This document shows, one piece after another, positions 1 through 5,954 of a DNA stretch of 9,755 nt; within the stretch, counting starts at the first letter, position 1; every line of letters starts with the position of its first letter. The notes below the pieces were generated by a model. It made no database searches, was not told where the DNA came from, and saw only the letters and a program-made list of their open reading frames with translations. The position numbers and the translations under genes are program-made. Source of the DNA: Phormidesmis priestleyi (lineage in GTDB: Bacteria; Cyanobacteriota; Cyanobacteriia; Phormidesmidales; Phormidesmidaceae); the NCBI GenBank assembly GCA_003242115.1, contig QBMP01000171.1, positions 1 to 9,755 of the forward strand, in the 5' to 3' direction.

Positions 1-1
1 A

Positions 2-85
2 GCTAAATCACTAGAAAAGGATTCTTTTGATAGCACTGCCGGTAGCGTTACCGTAAACTCTACAGCGGATGCTCTCGATGACTGA
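2..85 (+). CDS. Possible 3' end of an unidentified gene (partial)
   Basis: The frame starting at base 2 is open from the window edge to a TGA at 83-85 and would give the last 27 residues of a protein, ending in STADALDD. The peptide is hydrophilic and rich in Ser, Asp and Ala, which is plausible for a real C-terminus, but 27 codons can be open by chance. The minus strand is also open in one frame here. If real, the gene converges on psaL with only 5 bp between the two stop codons. I do not recognise a family. The sequence to the left of the window would decide this. Confidence 0.3.
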   Translation, partial: AKSLEKDSFDSTAGSVTVNSTADALDD

Positions 86-90
86 GTGCC

Positions 91-582
91 TTAATGAGCG
101 CCAGCAACCAAGTTAAAGATCAGCGGCAAATTAGCAGTCAAAAAGTATGCAACAATCACACCGCCTGCGCCGCCGACAAAGAAACCACCCGCAAACTCAC
201 TCCAATCTTCATCGGTATTGAGCGTTTTAGGCGGTGTGTACGGCAGAGTATTACGGGAGATATCTGGATCGACATTAGCGCCGCTATACAGCGATAGGCA
301 AACAGTCAAAATCAGCACTAGGCCAACCGCGCCGATCAGACCCGCGATCGCGGGTACATCAGTATCTCTAAGGGGGCCGAGCAACGCAAACGGGCCATAG
401 AGCAAATAGCCGTGAGCCATGCCCACTTCTAAACCGCGACGCTGGGCAGAAAGGCCCTGACGATAAGCAGGCAAATTACTGATGAAAGCCTTAGAAAGGC
501 CCGAAGAATTCAACGGCGTCTCAAGGTTGCCAATTTGAGGATCGCCCGCATAGGGCTTAATAAAATTCGATGATGTAGGCAT
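91..582 (-). CDS. psaL: Photosystem I reaction centre subunit XI (PsaL)
   Basis: PsaL is a thylakoid membrane subunit of photosystem I that forms the contact between monomers in trimers and tetramers. The family blocks are clear: GNLETP (18-23), NLPAYRQGL (36-44), RRGLEVGMAHGY (48-59), GPLRD (69-73), and a C-terminal helix with WSEFAGGFFVGG near 127-138. Hydrophobic segments lie near 56-70, 78-98 and 129-150. The loop between the last two (about 100-128) contains LPYTPP. By recollection, the N-terminal GNLETP block and the long proline-containing loop resemble PsaL of Nostoc/Anabaena more than that of Synechocystis. I chose the ATG at 582 (163 aa, a normal length). An in-frame TTG at 639 would add 19 residues; neither start has a well-placed ribosome binding site. 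It is the last gene of the psaF-psaJ-psaL cluster and lies 127 bp after psaJ. No psaI is visible before the window edge. Confidence 0.95.
   Translation of the reverse strand: MPTSSNFIKPYAGDPQIGNLETPLNSSGLSKAFISNLPAYRQGLSAQRRGLEVGMAHGYLLYGPFALLGPLRDTDVPAIAGLIGAVGLVLILTVCLSLYSGANVDPDISRNTLPYTPPKTLNTDEDWSEFAGGFFVGGAGGVIVAYFLTANLPLIFNLVAGAH
344..351. repeat. HIP1 octamer GCGATCGC (first of eight)
   Basis: Copies begin at 344, 2442, 2642, 4395, 5545, 7177, 8205 and 9467, about one per 1.2 kb. All eight lie inside genes. HIP1 is highly over-represented in many cyanobacterial genomes. The copy here sits in a 14-bp palindrome (341-354). Confidence 0.9.
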
Positions 583-657
583 ATCTAGTACGATGGGTTC
601 TCCAAACTTACTCAACACAGTTTTAAAGGCAGTGGCCAAAACGGCTAGGCCAGCAGA

Positions 658-680
658 GGCACACCGAACACTGACGTGCC
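658..680 (-). other. Weak inverted repeat between psaJ and psaL
   Basis: GGCAC at 658-662 pairs with GTGCC at 676-680 across a 13-nt loop. There is no T-run after it on the minus strand, so it is not a standard terminator. It lies in the unusually long 127-bp psaJ-psaL spacer. It could be an RNA processing or stability element, or chance, as 5-bp arms are common. Confidence 0.2.
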
Positions 681-709
681 AAATTTATTTTTTAGTCCAA
701 TCAAATCTG

Positions 710-835
710 CTACGGATGCAGCAACAAATCAGGGAAAAACCGATTGAACTCAATCAAAATGCCCGCTGTAATCACCATCCAAACGGTGGCAATTACCGGA
801 GCTGTTGATAGATATTTCAAAAAATTACTGCTCAT
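710..835 (-). CDS. psaJ: Photosystem I reaction centre subunit IX (PsaJ)
   Basis: PsaJ is a one-helix membrane subunit of photosystem I that binds pigment and sits against PsaF. The ORF encodes 41 aa, the usual PsaJ length. It begins [14 protein letters not shown], continues with a single hydrophobic span (about 12-28, containing [12 protein letters not shown]), and has the conserved end [12 protein letters not shown]. The ATG at 835 is preceded by a full AGGAGG (842-847) with a 6-nt gap. It lies 128 bp downstream of psaF and 127 bp upstream of psaL on the same strand, so it is presumably cotranscribed with psaF. The identification is firm despite the small size. Confidence 0.96.
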   Translation of the reverse strand: MSSNFLKYLSTAPVIATVWMVITAGILIEFNRFFPDLLLHP

Positions 836-841
836 AACACT

Positions 842-847
842 CCTCCT
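842..847 (-). promoter_or_regulatory. Ribosome binding site of psaJ, in a small hairpin
   Basis: A perfect AGGAGG stands 6 nt before the psaJ ATG. Part of it can pair with CTCC just upstream (CTCC-AAA-GGAG, 843-853), a 4-bp stem that could partly hide the site. The stem is short and its effect is speculative. Confidence 0.7.
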
Positions 848-903
848 TTGGAGTCTTGAGGTAAACAATTGCCGGACTCAGCCGCCTTGTTTTTAATGAC
901 CTT

Positions 904-927
904 GTTGCTACCTTAAATTAAGGCAAC
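904..927 (-). other. Stem-loop between psaF and psaJ
   Basis: On the minus strand GTTG (927-924) pairs with CAAC (907-904), and inside it CCTTA pairs with TAAGG around a 3-nt loop, with a 3-nt bulge on the 3' side. No T-run follows, so it is not a simple terminator. In photosystem operons such intercistronic hairpins can protect the upstream message from 3' decay or mark a processing site, which would let PsaF and PsaJ messages differ in level. This role is inferred. Confidence 0.4.
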
Positions 928-963
928 TCTCAAAGGCATCATCCCAAAGGCGGCTAATATCAG

Positions 964-1464
964 CTAGCGAGGAGAAACCGTAATCTCTTCTTTTTTCGCA
1001 AACATCTCGCCTGTGGTGATCTCTTTGAAGGCAAGCAGAGGCCAAGCCGCTGCACCCAAAGAACACTTAATGGCCAAAGGCACATCAATAATGATCTCTT
1101 TTTCTTCAGGAGACTTTTCGCTACGCACCGCGATAATGTAAGAGCGACCGGCCCAGCCAATCCAACCCGCAATCAGCAAAAACAACACGCTCGGAATCAA
1201 AAATTCACCAGCATGGGACAAATCACCATCAACAACGAGGTGAGGCAGTCCTTCGGGGCCACACAGAAGGCTAGTGTTGCCGTAAAATTCATATCGGGCT
1301 TTTCCGGCATCCGTCGTTTGAGCCGCAGCGCGCTTTTGGAAAGCGGCTGATTCAGCACAAGGCACTAGACCGGATACATTGTCACCTGCAATACTTGCGG
1401 TCGCCGGAGCGGCAAAACCGAAAGAAATGCAGAGAACTAAAGCCAGAGCAAACAACCGTCTCAT
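964..1464 (-). CDS. psaF: Photosystem I reaction centre subunit III (PsaF)
   Basis: PsaF is a photosystem I subunit with a lumenal N-terminal domain and a membrane-associated C-terminal part. In cyanobacteria it lies near the plastocyanin/cytochrome c6 side and contacts PsaJ. The 166-aa product starts [12 protein letters not shown], a signal peptide ending ATA|S at about residue 23. Two Cys (36 in LVPCAES, 68 in LLCGPEG) fit the family's disulfide. The blocks [20 protein letters not shown] and [11 protein letters not shown], and the terminal ITVSPR, are diagnostic. I chose the ATG at 1464 because GAGG (1475-1478) lies 10 nt before it and homologues begin MRRLF. An in-frame ATG at 1482 would add six residues without a binding site. 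It is the first gene of the psaF-psaJ-psaL cluster and is divergent from tsaD. Confidence 0.96.
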   Translation of the reverse strand: MRRLFALALVLCISFGFAAPATASIAGDNVSGLVPCAESAAFQKRAAAQTTDAGKARYEFYGNTSLLCGPEGLPHLVVDGDLSHAGEFLIPSVLFLLIAGWIGWAGRSYIIAVRSEKSPEEKEIIIDVPLAIKCSLGAAAWPLLAFKEITTGEMFAKKEEITVSPR

Positions 1465-1474
1465 AAATTGGTTT

Positions 1475-1478
1475 CCTC
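1475..1478 (-). promoter_or_regulatory. Ribosome binding site deciding the psaF start
   Basis: GAGG lies 10 nt upstream of the ATG at 1464. It overlaps the second to third codons of the alternative start at 1482, so it can serve only the shorter form. Confidence 0.55.
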
Positions 1479-1561
1479 TCATTACAGAAAAACGTGAACC
1501 AGTGCTGCGTCAATTAAGTTTTATCAACCAAAATCTGCAATCACAGCCCAGCTTTCAGGTA

Positions 1562-1591
1562 ATCATACCCCCCGGTTGGAAACACCGTAAA
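1562..1591 (-). promoter_or_regulatory. Candidate sigma-70-type promoter of psaF-psaJ-psaL
   Basis: On the minus strand TTTACG (1591-1586) and TATGAT (1567-1562) are separated by 18 bp, close to the consensus TTGACA/TATAAT. Transcription would start near 1555 and give a leader of about 90 nt. The spacer holds a run of six G. I found no convincing high-light regulatory 1 repeat (RpaB site) nearby. The call rests on pattern alone. Confidence 0.4.
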
Positions 1592-1618
1592 GAAAGCTAG
1601 GACAGGCGTTACATCCCG

Positions 1619-1672
1619 ACACACTTAACTAAACACACCTATCTCACCACACCTACCCAAACCATTCCCTAT
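1619..1672 (+). promoter_or_regulatory. G-free leader before tsaD
   Basis: The 54 bases up to the tsaD start codon contain no G and are mostly A and C, with repeated ACAC and CACACC words. An RNA of this composition cannot form G-C or G-U pairs within itself and would stay single-stranded. There is no ribosome binding site before tsaD, so an open leader may help ribosomes load. The composition is directly seen; the function is inferred. Confidence 0.4.
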
Positions 1673-2744
1673 GCCCTCTACTGTCCTCGCGATTGAGACG
1701 AGCTGTGATGAAACCGCTGTGGCAATAGCTCAAGGCCGAACTATCCTCGCTAGCATCGTCACCTCCCAAATCATCACTCACCAGCGCTACGGCGGCGTTG
1801 TGCCTGAAGTGGCCTCTAGGGAGCACGTAAGCGCGGTTGGAGAAGCTATTGCCCAAGCGCTTGACGCTGCAAACATCGGTTGGGCAGAAATCGACGCGGT
1901 AGCGGCCACCTGCGCCCCCGGCCTAGTGGGCGCGCTGATGGTGGGCCTAACTGCCGCCAAAACCTTAGCGATGGTGCATGGCAAACCCTTTTTAGGCATC
2001 CACCATTTAGAGGGCCACATCTACGCTTCCTATATAGATAAGCCCTCGCTAGCGCCGCCTTTTTTATGTCTGCTTGTCTCTGGCGGGCACACCAGCTTTA
2101 TTCAGGTGCGCGGTGCCAGCGACTATGTAATTTTGGGCAAAACCCGCGACGATGCAGCCGGTGAGGCATTTGATAAAGTCGCTCGGCTGCTGGGCTTAGG
2201 CTATCCGGGTGGCCCCGTTATTGATAAAGTTGCTCAGTCCGGGAACCCCAAAGCGTTTCCGCTACCAGAGGGCAAAATTTCACTGCCCGAAGGCGGCTTT
2301 CATCCTTACGATGCCAGCTTTAGCGGGCTCAAGACAGCGGTGCTACGGCTGATTGAAAAGCTAAAACCGGCAGGCGATCTGCCCGTGGCTGATATTGCGG
2401 CGAGCTTTCAGGCAACCGTGGTACGCGCTTTGGTAAAACGAGCGATCGCCTGCGCTCAAGACCACCATTTGACGACAATTGTGGTTGGCGGCGGGGTAGC
2501 TGCTAATAGCCGACTGCGCGAACAGCTACAGATCGCCGCAGCAGCCAACGGACTGACGGTAATTTTTCCACCGATGAAGTACTGCACCGACAATGCGGCC
2601 ATGATTGCCTGCGCCGCCGTCGCGCAGTTTGAAGCCGGTAGGCGATCGCCTCTCACCCTCAGCGCCCAATCAAAACTCGCCCTTACCGAAATTAGCCAGC
2701 TTTACACAGATACCAATCACCGCGCTAAGGCTGAATCAATCTGA
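1671..2744 (+). CDS. tsaD: tRNA N6-adenosine threonylcarbamoyltransferase TsaD
   Basis: TsaD (also called Gcp/YgjD) transfers the threonylcarbamoyl group to A37 of tRNAs reading ANN codons, working with TsaB, TsaE and the TsaC/Sua5 product. The 357-aa ORF has normal length. It opens VLAIETSCDETAVAI, has the metal-binding HxxxH as H112/H116 in HHLEGH, the nucleotide-binding SGGHT (137-141), the GEAFDKVARLLGLGYPGG block, and near the C-terminus VGGGVAANSRLR and PPMKYCTDNAAMIA. The ATG at 1671 has no ribosome binding site but matches the family N-terminus. It is divergent from psaF, a neighbour pairing I recall as common in cyanobacteria. Its last 9 bp overlap the 3' end of the convergent hydrolase gene. 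Confidence 0.97.
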   Translation: MPSTVLAIETSCDETAVAIAQGRTILASIVTSQIITHQRYGGVVPEVASREHVSAVGEAIAQALDAANIGWAEIDAVAATCAPGLVGALMVGLTAAKTLAMVHGKPFLGIHHLEGHIYASYIDKPSLAPPFLCLLVSGGHTSFIQVRGASDYVILGKTRDDAAGEAFDKVARLLGLGYPGGPVIDKVAQSGNPKAFPLPEGKISLPEGGFHPYDASFSGLKTAVLRLIEKLKPAGDLPVADIAASFQATVVRALVKRAIACAQDHHLTTIVVGGGVAANSRLREQLQIAAAANGLTVIFPPMKYCTDNAAMIACAAVAQFEAGRRSPLTLSAQSKLALTEISQLYTDTNHRAKAESI

Positions 2745-3797
2745 CAAATCCAATTGCGCCAAATCCGACCGCACCAAATCCGACTGTTCTAAAACAGAGC
2801 GCACCACCTCTGCCACCGCCTCAGGCTGCTCTATCATCGCCATATGAGCACAATCCGACAGCTCAGACACCAAGCTCTCCTGCTCAAAGCGCGGATGAAA
2901 GCTCGCCAAATACCGCACATACCGAGGCGGCATAATCTGATCCTGACTGGCCGTAATAAAATGCACGGGCTGCTTTAATAGACCCACCAGCCGAGGCAAC
3001 AAATGCACCTCTTCACAAGTGGTTGAAGCCAGCAATACGCCTTCTGCCGCCTGCTTGTCAGCCCGTACAAAGTCTCGAATCCGCTGCTTACCCCAGCGTA
3101 GCCCCAGAGGCTGATTCACCATGAGCCGAGCAAACAGCCGAGGCAACAGCGGCACCTGTGGCAGCCAAGCTGGCCGAAATTTCACCATTTGCTGTCCGGC
3201 TGAGCGAAATTTTTCAAACTCATTAGGAATGTAAATGCCGCCCCCCGCATTCACACAAATCACGCCTTTTACCCGCTCAGGCAGCAAATACGCAGCCCAT
3301 AGCGCAATACTGCCGCCCAAAGAATGGCCCAGCAGCCAAACATCATCGAGCCCAAGCCGATCAAGCAATTCACCTAAATCTTGAGCGTAAGCTGCCAAAC
3401 TGTAGGCCGATACGTTCAAGGGCTTAGCGATCAGGCGAGTACAGTGGTCAGGCGGCGAAAGTAGTCTCAGATTCTCGGTAGTTTTGGCGCTTGATAGATC
3501 ATCGCCCTGAGCGGCTTGACTCGCTTGAGCAGATTGGCCAAAGCCGCGTAAATCATAGGTCAAGCAGCGGTAATGCGCAGAGAGCTGAGAGACTAATGGC
3601 TGCCAATAAGCGCGGCTCAAAAGCCAGCCATGAATAAAGACTAATGTCGGGTTCGAGCTTTGCCCAGACAGTGGTTCAGACGGTGGCTCAGACGGTGGCT
3701 CAGACGGTGGCTCAGATGTTTTTTTGGCCGCTGAGGCCCTTGGCAAAGCACTCAACTCGTAAGCGTGGGTTACACCCAAAATATCGGTAGTCAGCAT
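2736..3797 (-). CDS. Alpha/beta-fold hydrolase with repeat-extended ends
   Basis: This is a serine hydrolase of the alpha/beta fold; its substrate cannot be told from sequence. Visible elements are the oxyanion-hole motif HGW (56-58), LTYDLRGFGQS (79-89), the nucleophile elbow GHSLGG (157-162, Ser159), the acid in SQDQIMPP (Asp286), and the catalytic His in CAHMAMIEQPE (His318). At 353 aa it is longer than a typical 270-300 aa member. Extra length comes from an SEPP repeat linker (28-43), a polar insert around 90-125, and a five-residue-period C-terminal tail (about 332-353). The ATG at 3797 has no good ribosome binding site; GAGGGGA lies about 25 nt upstream. It follows the ACT-domain gene by 54 bp, so the two may form an operon. 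No signal peptide or membrane span is seen, so it is probably cytoplasmic. Confidence 0.88.
   Translation of the reverse strand: MLTTDILGVTHAYELSALPRASAAKKTSEPPSEPPSEPPSEPLSGQSSNPTLVFIHGWLLSRAYWQPLVSQLSAHYRCLTYDLRGFGQSAQASQAAQGDDLSSAKTTENLRLLSPPDHCTRLIAKPLNVSAYSLAAYAQDLGELLDRLGLDDVWLLGHSLGGSIALWAAYLLPERVKGVICVNAGGGIYIPNEFEKFRSAGQQMVKFRPAWLPQVPLLPRLFARLMVNQPLGLRWGKQRIRDFVRADKQAAEGVLLASTTCEEVHLLPRLVGLLKQPVHFITASQDQIMPPRYVRYLASFHPRFEQESLVSELSDCAHMAMIEQPEAVAEVVRSVLEQSDLVRSDLAQLDLSD
2746..2805. repeat. 15-bp tandem repeat, about four units, at the hydrolase 3' end
   Basis: Units begin at 2746, 2761, 2776 and 2791. Each starts with AAATCC or a close variant. The unit at 2791 matches the one at 2761 at 12 of 15 positions. 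On the minus strand they encode VRSVL, EQSDL, VRSDL and AQLDL in the hydrolase tail. The repeat lies just outside the tsaD stop (2744), so expansion would lengthen only the hydrolase. Confidence 0.75.
3671..3718. repeat. 12-bp tandem repeat, four units, encoding SEPP
   Basis: Four units of GTGGCTCAGACG lie at 3671, 3683, 3695 and 3707, each with at most one mismatch. On the minus strand they encode SEPP SEPP SEPP and SEPL in the hydrolase N-terminal linker. The period is a multiple of three, so copy-number changes keep the frame. Confidence 0.9.
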
Positions 3798-3851
3798 ATT
3801 ATTTATGCTAGCGCCAAGCGTCCCCTCACGACTCAGGTAGTTATCAGGGAA

Positions 3852-4571
3852 TTAGCGACCGAGCAGCCTAAATCTCACACCTTCCGCAATTTTTTGACCC
3901 AAATATTCAGGAATCATGCCTTCATTGGGGCCCAGCAAATACAGAATTAGCCGGGTGCGGCCTCGCCATACCAGCAAGTTGGCATTGACCACCAGCAAAT
4001 CTTCTTGCCAAATGGTGTGCATCACTTTATAGAACAAACCGGGCTGGTTGTCAGCTTCAATCAGCAGTGCGGGCAAATGAAAAACCGGATCGACATAAAA
4101 CTCGGTTTCAACCTGCTCTAGGCCCGCGTCTAGGTTAAATTCTACATTTAGCATATCCTCTACTTCAAACCGACCGGATAGGGCTTCTCGTACGGCTCGG
4201 CGCACGTTATCAGCAGTTTTGGGTGAGAGTTCTTTACCGCCGCGCGACACGACTAGCTTGGCAAATACCAGCATCGGTGGGTAGATTTGCCCGTATAGGC
4301 TGAGGCTGTGAATGGTCAGACCGTAAGCTGCCAGCACGCCGAAAATGTCACTGAGTAAAAAAGACTGATTGCGATAGGCAAAATGAATGGCGGTGCGATC
4401 GCCCTCTGCCGACAGCTCAATCACGGCCTTTTGCGTTCTAAAGAGCTGATAGGCCAAGCGCAAATTTTGCAGCTGAATATCGCTACCAACAAACTGCTCG
4501 TAAAATTGAGGAAAAGCTCGGTTAAAGCGCTTGAGCAATTCCAAAGTAGATGGTTCTAAAGCAGTTGCCAT
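3852..4571 (-). CDS. Protein with two ACT domains
   Basis: ACT domains are small ligand-sensing folds that usually bind amino acids. This 239-aa protein has a helical N-terminus (1-50), a first ACT-like unit (about 58-110, with LLSDIFGVLAAYGLTIHSLSLY), a connecting segment (115-158), and a second unit (about 166-215) with the characteristic ADNQPGLFYKVMHTI followed by LLVVNANLL and RLILYLL. There is no catalytic domain. The arrangement recalls the C-terminal ACT pair of GlnD without the enzyme parts, so a regulatory role in nitrogen or amino-acid metabolism is possible but not shown. The ATG at 4571 has a strong AGGAGGT 10 nt upstream. It is the first gene of a likely two-gene operon with the hydrolase and is divergent from the acetyltransferase at 4795. 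Confidence 0.85.
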   Translation of the reverse strand: MATALEPSTLELLKRFNRAFPQFYEQFVGSDIQLQNLRLAYQLFRTQKAVIELSAEGDRTAIHFAYRNQSFLLSDIFGVLAAYGLTIHSLSLYGQIYPPMLVFAKLVVSRGGKELSPKTADNVRRAVREALSGRFEVEDMLNVEFNLDAGLEQVETEFYVDPVFHLPALLIEADNQPGLFYKVMHTIWQEDLLVVNANLLVWRGRTRLILYLLGPNEGMIPEYLGQKIAEGVRFRLLGR

Positions 4572-4581
4572 GAAAAGGCTG

Positions 4582-4588
4582 ACCTCCT
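4582..4588 (-). promoter_or_regulatory. Ribosome binding site of the ACT-domain gene
   Basis: AGGAGGT is one of the two best Shine-Dalgarno matches in the window and lies 10 nt before the ATG at 4571. It fixes the start and suggests efficient translation. Confidence 0.75.
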
Positions 4589-4697
4589 AGCTCAGAATCG
4601 AGTGCAAATCTGAGAGTTGCCATAGGTTGCCCGATTTTGGCTTCATCTTTCGGCCTGATCACTGCTAATTCAGCCAATCGAGCCGATGAATTTGGCA

Positions 4698-4711
4698 GAT
4701 CAGCGCTGATC
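4698..4711. promoter_or_regulatory. 14-bp perfect palindrome in the divergent spacer
   Basis: GATCAGCGCTGATC is exactly its own reverse complement. It sits 84 bp before the acetyltransferase start and 127 bp before the ACT-domain start, inside their shared 223-bp promoter region. The position fits an operator for a dimeric regulator acting on both genes. No regulator can be named. Confidence 0.35.
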
Positions 4712-4747
4712 GCTGCCCGCTGAAGTGAACGGCCAAGCGATATACTT

Positions 4748-4776
4748 TTGATGGGTTTTATCGATCTCCTTAACTA
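4748..4776 (+). promoter_or_regulatory. Weak candidate promoter of the acetyltransferase pair
   Basis: TTGATG (4748-4753) and TAACTA (4771-4776) are 17 bp apart. Transcription would start near 4783, leaving only about 12 nt before the ATG at 4795, which also lacks a ribosome binding site. The hexamers are only fair matches. Confidence 0.22.
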
Positions 4777-4794
4777 TTACTACTAATTGCCTGC

Positions 4795-5316
4795 ATGGGT
4801 TTCTGGAAAAGCTTGTTTACCACTACTGAAGCCACTTCGGCTTCCCAGCAAACAGCCACTGCCGGTTACCTGGCTGAAACCAATGCTATTCGCGACGACA
4901 GCCGCATTTTTTTTAGCACCGATCGCACCATCGATCTCTATGAGTTAGAAGAGCTTTGCGACGCGGTAGGCTGGTCGCGTCGGCCCATTCGCAAAGTGCG
5001 TAAAGCCATTCAAAACAGCTTTTTAGTCATCACCATGTGGGAGCAAAAGGGCAACCGCAAACGCTTAATTGGCTTTTCTAGAGCCACCTCTGATCACGCT
5101 TTTAATGCGACTATTTGGGATGTGGTGGTTCATCCTGACTCTCAAGGCAAAGGGCTAGGCAAGGCGCTGATGAAGCAGCTAATAAAAAAGCTGCGCAGCG
5201 AAGACATTAGTAACGTTACGCTTTTTGCCGATCCGGATGTGGTGAATTTCTATAAGCAGCTAGGCTTCATGCCCGATCCAGAAGGCATTAAAGGCATGTT
5301 TTGGTACCCAGACTAA
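4795..5316 (+). CDS. GNAT acetyltransferase, Ycf52/NSI-like
   Basis: This is a GCN5-related N-acetyltransferase, which moves an acetyl group from acetyl-CoA to an amine on a protein or small molecule. The acetyl-CoA binding motif A is [15 protein letters not shown] (111-125), with the Q-G-K-G-L-G loop at 117-122. Motif B follows with [18 protein letters not shown] (141-158). The segment with [15 protein letters not shown] (50-64) before the catalytic core is typical of the plastid/cyanobacterial Ycf52 group, whose plant relatives (NSI/GNAT2) acetylate chloroplast proteins and affect state transitions. The cyanobacterial substrate is unknown to me. The 173-aa length is normal. No ribosome binding site is seen before the ATG. 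The stop codon overlaps the start of the next acetyltransferase. Confidence 0.9.
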   Translation: MGFWKSLFTTTEATSASQQTATAGYLAETNAIRDDSRIFFSTDRTIDLYELEELCDAVGWSRRPIRKVRKAIQNSFLVITMWEQKGNRKRLIGFSRATSDHAFNATIWDVVVHPDSQGKGLGKALMKQLIKKLRSEDISNVTLFADPDVVNFYKQLGFMPDPEGIKGMFWYPD

Positions 5317-5915
5317 TGTTTTCGGGCCAAATCGCCTTCGAGCCCTTTCGGCATGAGCAAGGCTTACGATGCCAGCTCTTTTGTCCGGCGGCGACAGATC
5401 TTCATCTGCGGCCGCTGAATCGCAATGATACCGAAGCGCTGTTTGCTGTTATCACCGCTAATCGTGATTGCCTAAAGCAGTGGTTGCCCTGGCTAGAGAC
5501 GCATCGAACCCTAGCCGACAGTCAAAATTTTATTCAGTTTAGCCGCGATCGCGCTGAGGCCAACAATGGCTTTATTTCAGCTATTTGCTCTAGTCACAGC
5601 ATCATCGGCATCGTCGGCCTCAACTACATCAACTGGGAAAACCGACTCAGCGGCCTCGGCTACTGGCTAGCCGAAACCCATCAAGGCAAAGGCATCATGA
5701 CCATCGCCTGCAAAGCCCTCATTGACTACAGTTTCATCACCCTCAAGCTCAACCGCCTCGAAATCCGCTGCGCCGATCAAAACCATCGCAGCGCCGCCGT
5801 CGCCCAAAGGCTAGGCTTCACCTACGAAGGCAGGCTTCGAGAGGTCGAATGGCTCTACAATCGCTTCGTCGATCACAAAGTCTACGCCCTCCTTCGCCGC
5901 GACTGGCAGTTCTAA
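5316..5915 (+). CDS. GNAT acetyltransferase, RimJ/RimL type
   Basis: This GNAT enzyme belongs to the RimJ/RimL group, whose characterised members acetylate N-termini of ribosomal proteins; others act on different amines. It shows LRPLNRNDTEALF (31-43), the LKQWLPWL segment (53-60), GLGYWLAE (113-120), the acetyl-CoA loop QGKGIMT (123-129), and the motif B end NHRSAAVAQRLGF (156-168) followed by EGRLRE. It is closest in look to Bacillus YdaF-type proteins. Roughly 28 residues precede the domain. I chose the ATG at 5316 (199 aa), which shares its A with the preceding stop (TAATG) and implies translational coupling. A TTG at 5301 would add five residues. The two GNATs are different subfamilies, so this is a pairing rather than a recent duplication. 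Confidence 0.9.
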   Translation: MFSGQIAFEPFRHEQGLRCQLFCPAATDLHLRPLNRNDTEALFAVITANRDCLKQWLPWLETHRTLADSQNFIQFSRDRAEANNGFISAICSSHSIIGIVGLNYINWENRLSGLGYWLAETHQGKGIMTIACKALIDYSFITLKLNRLEIRCADQNHRSAAVAQRLGFTYEGRLREVEWLYNRFVDHKVYALLRRDWQF

Positions 5916-5928
5916 TTCCCCTTAATCT

Positions 5929-5952
5929 CCCCAAATCCCCAAGTCCCCAAAT
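5929..5952. repeat. 8-bp tandem repeat CCCCAA(A/G)T
   Basis: Three units (CCCCAAAT, CCCCAAGT, CCCCAAAT) fill the gap between the stops of the second acetyltransferase and the convergent helix-hairpin-helix gene, followed by CCC. It resembles the short tandem repeat STRR1 (CCCCA(A/G)T) known from heterocystous cyanobacteria, with one extra base per unit. No terminator is seen in this gap. Confidence 0.6.
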
Positions 5953-5954
5953 CC

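Noticed and set aside
1..90. psaI downstream of psaL
   Set aside because: No minus-strand frame here gives the short hydrophobic PsaI protein; the window may end before it.
583..639. N-terminal extension of PsaL from a TTG at 639
   Set aside because: It has no ribosome binding site, and the ATG at 582 gives a normal-length PsaL. It stays possible, since some PsaL proteins have longer N-termini.
1592..1618. High-light regulatory (RpaB/HLR1) site near GTTACATC at about 1609
   Set aside because: Only one half-site matches; the second half two bases later does not resemble the motif.
2746..2805. Pentapeptide-repeat domain in the hydrolase tail
   Set aside because: Only about four degenerate units exist, too few to form a pentapeptide-repeat helix.
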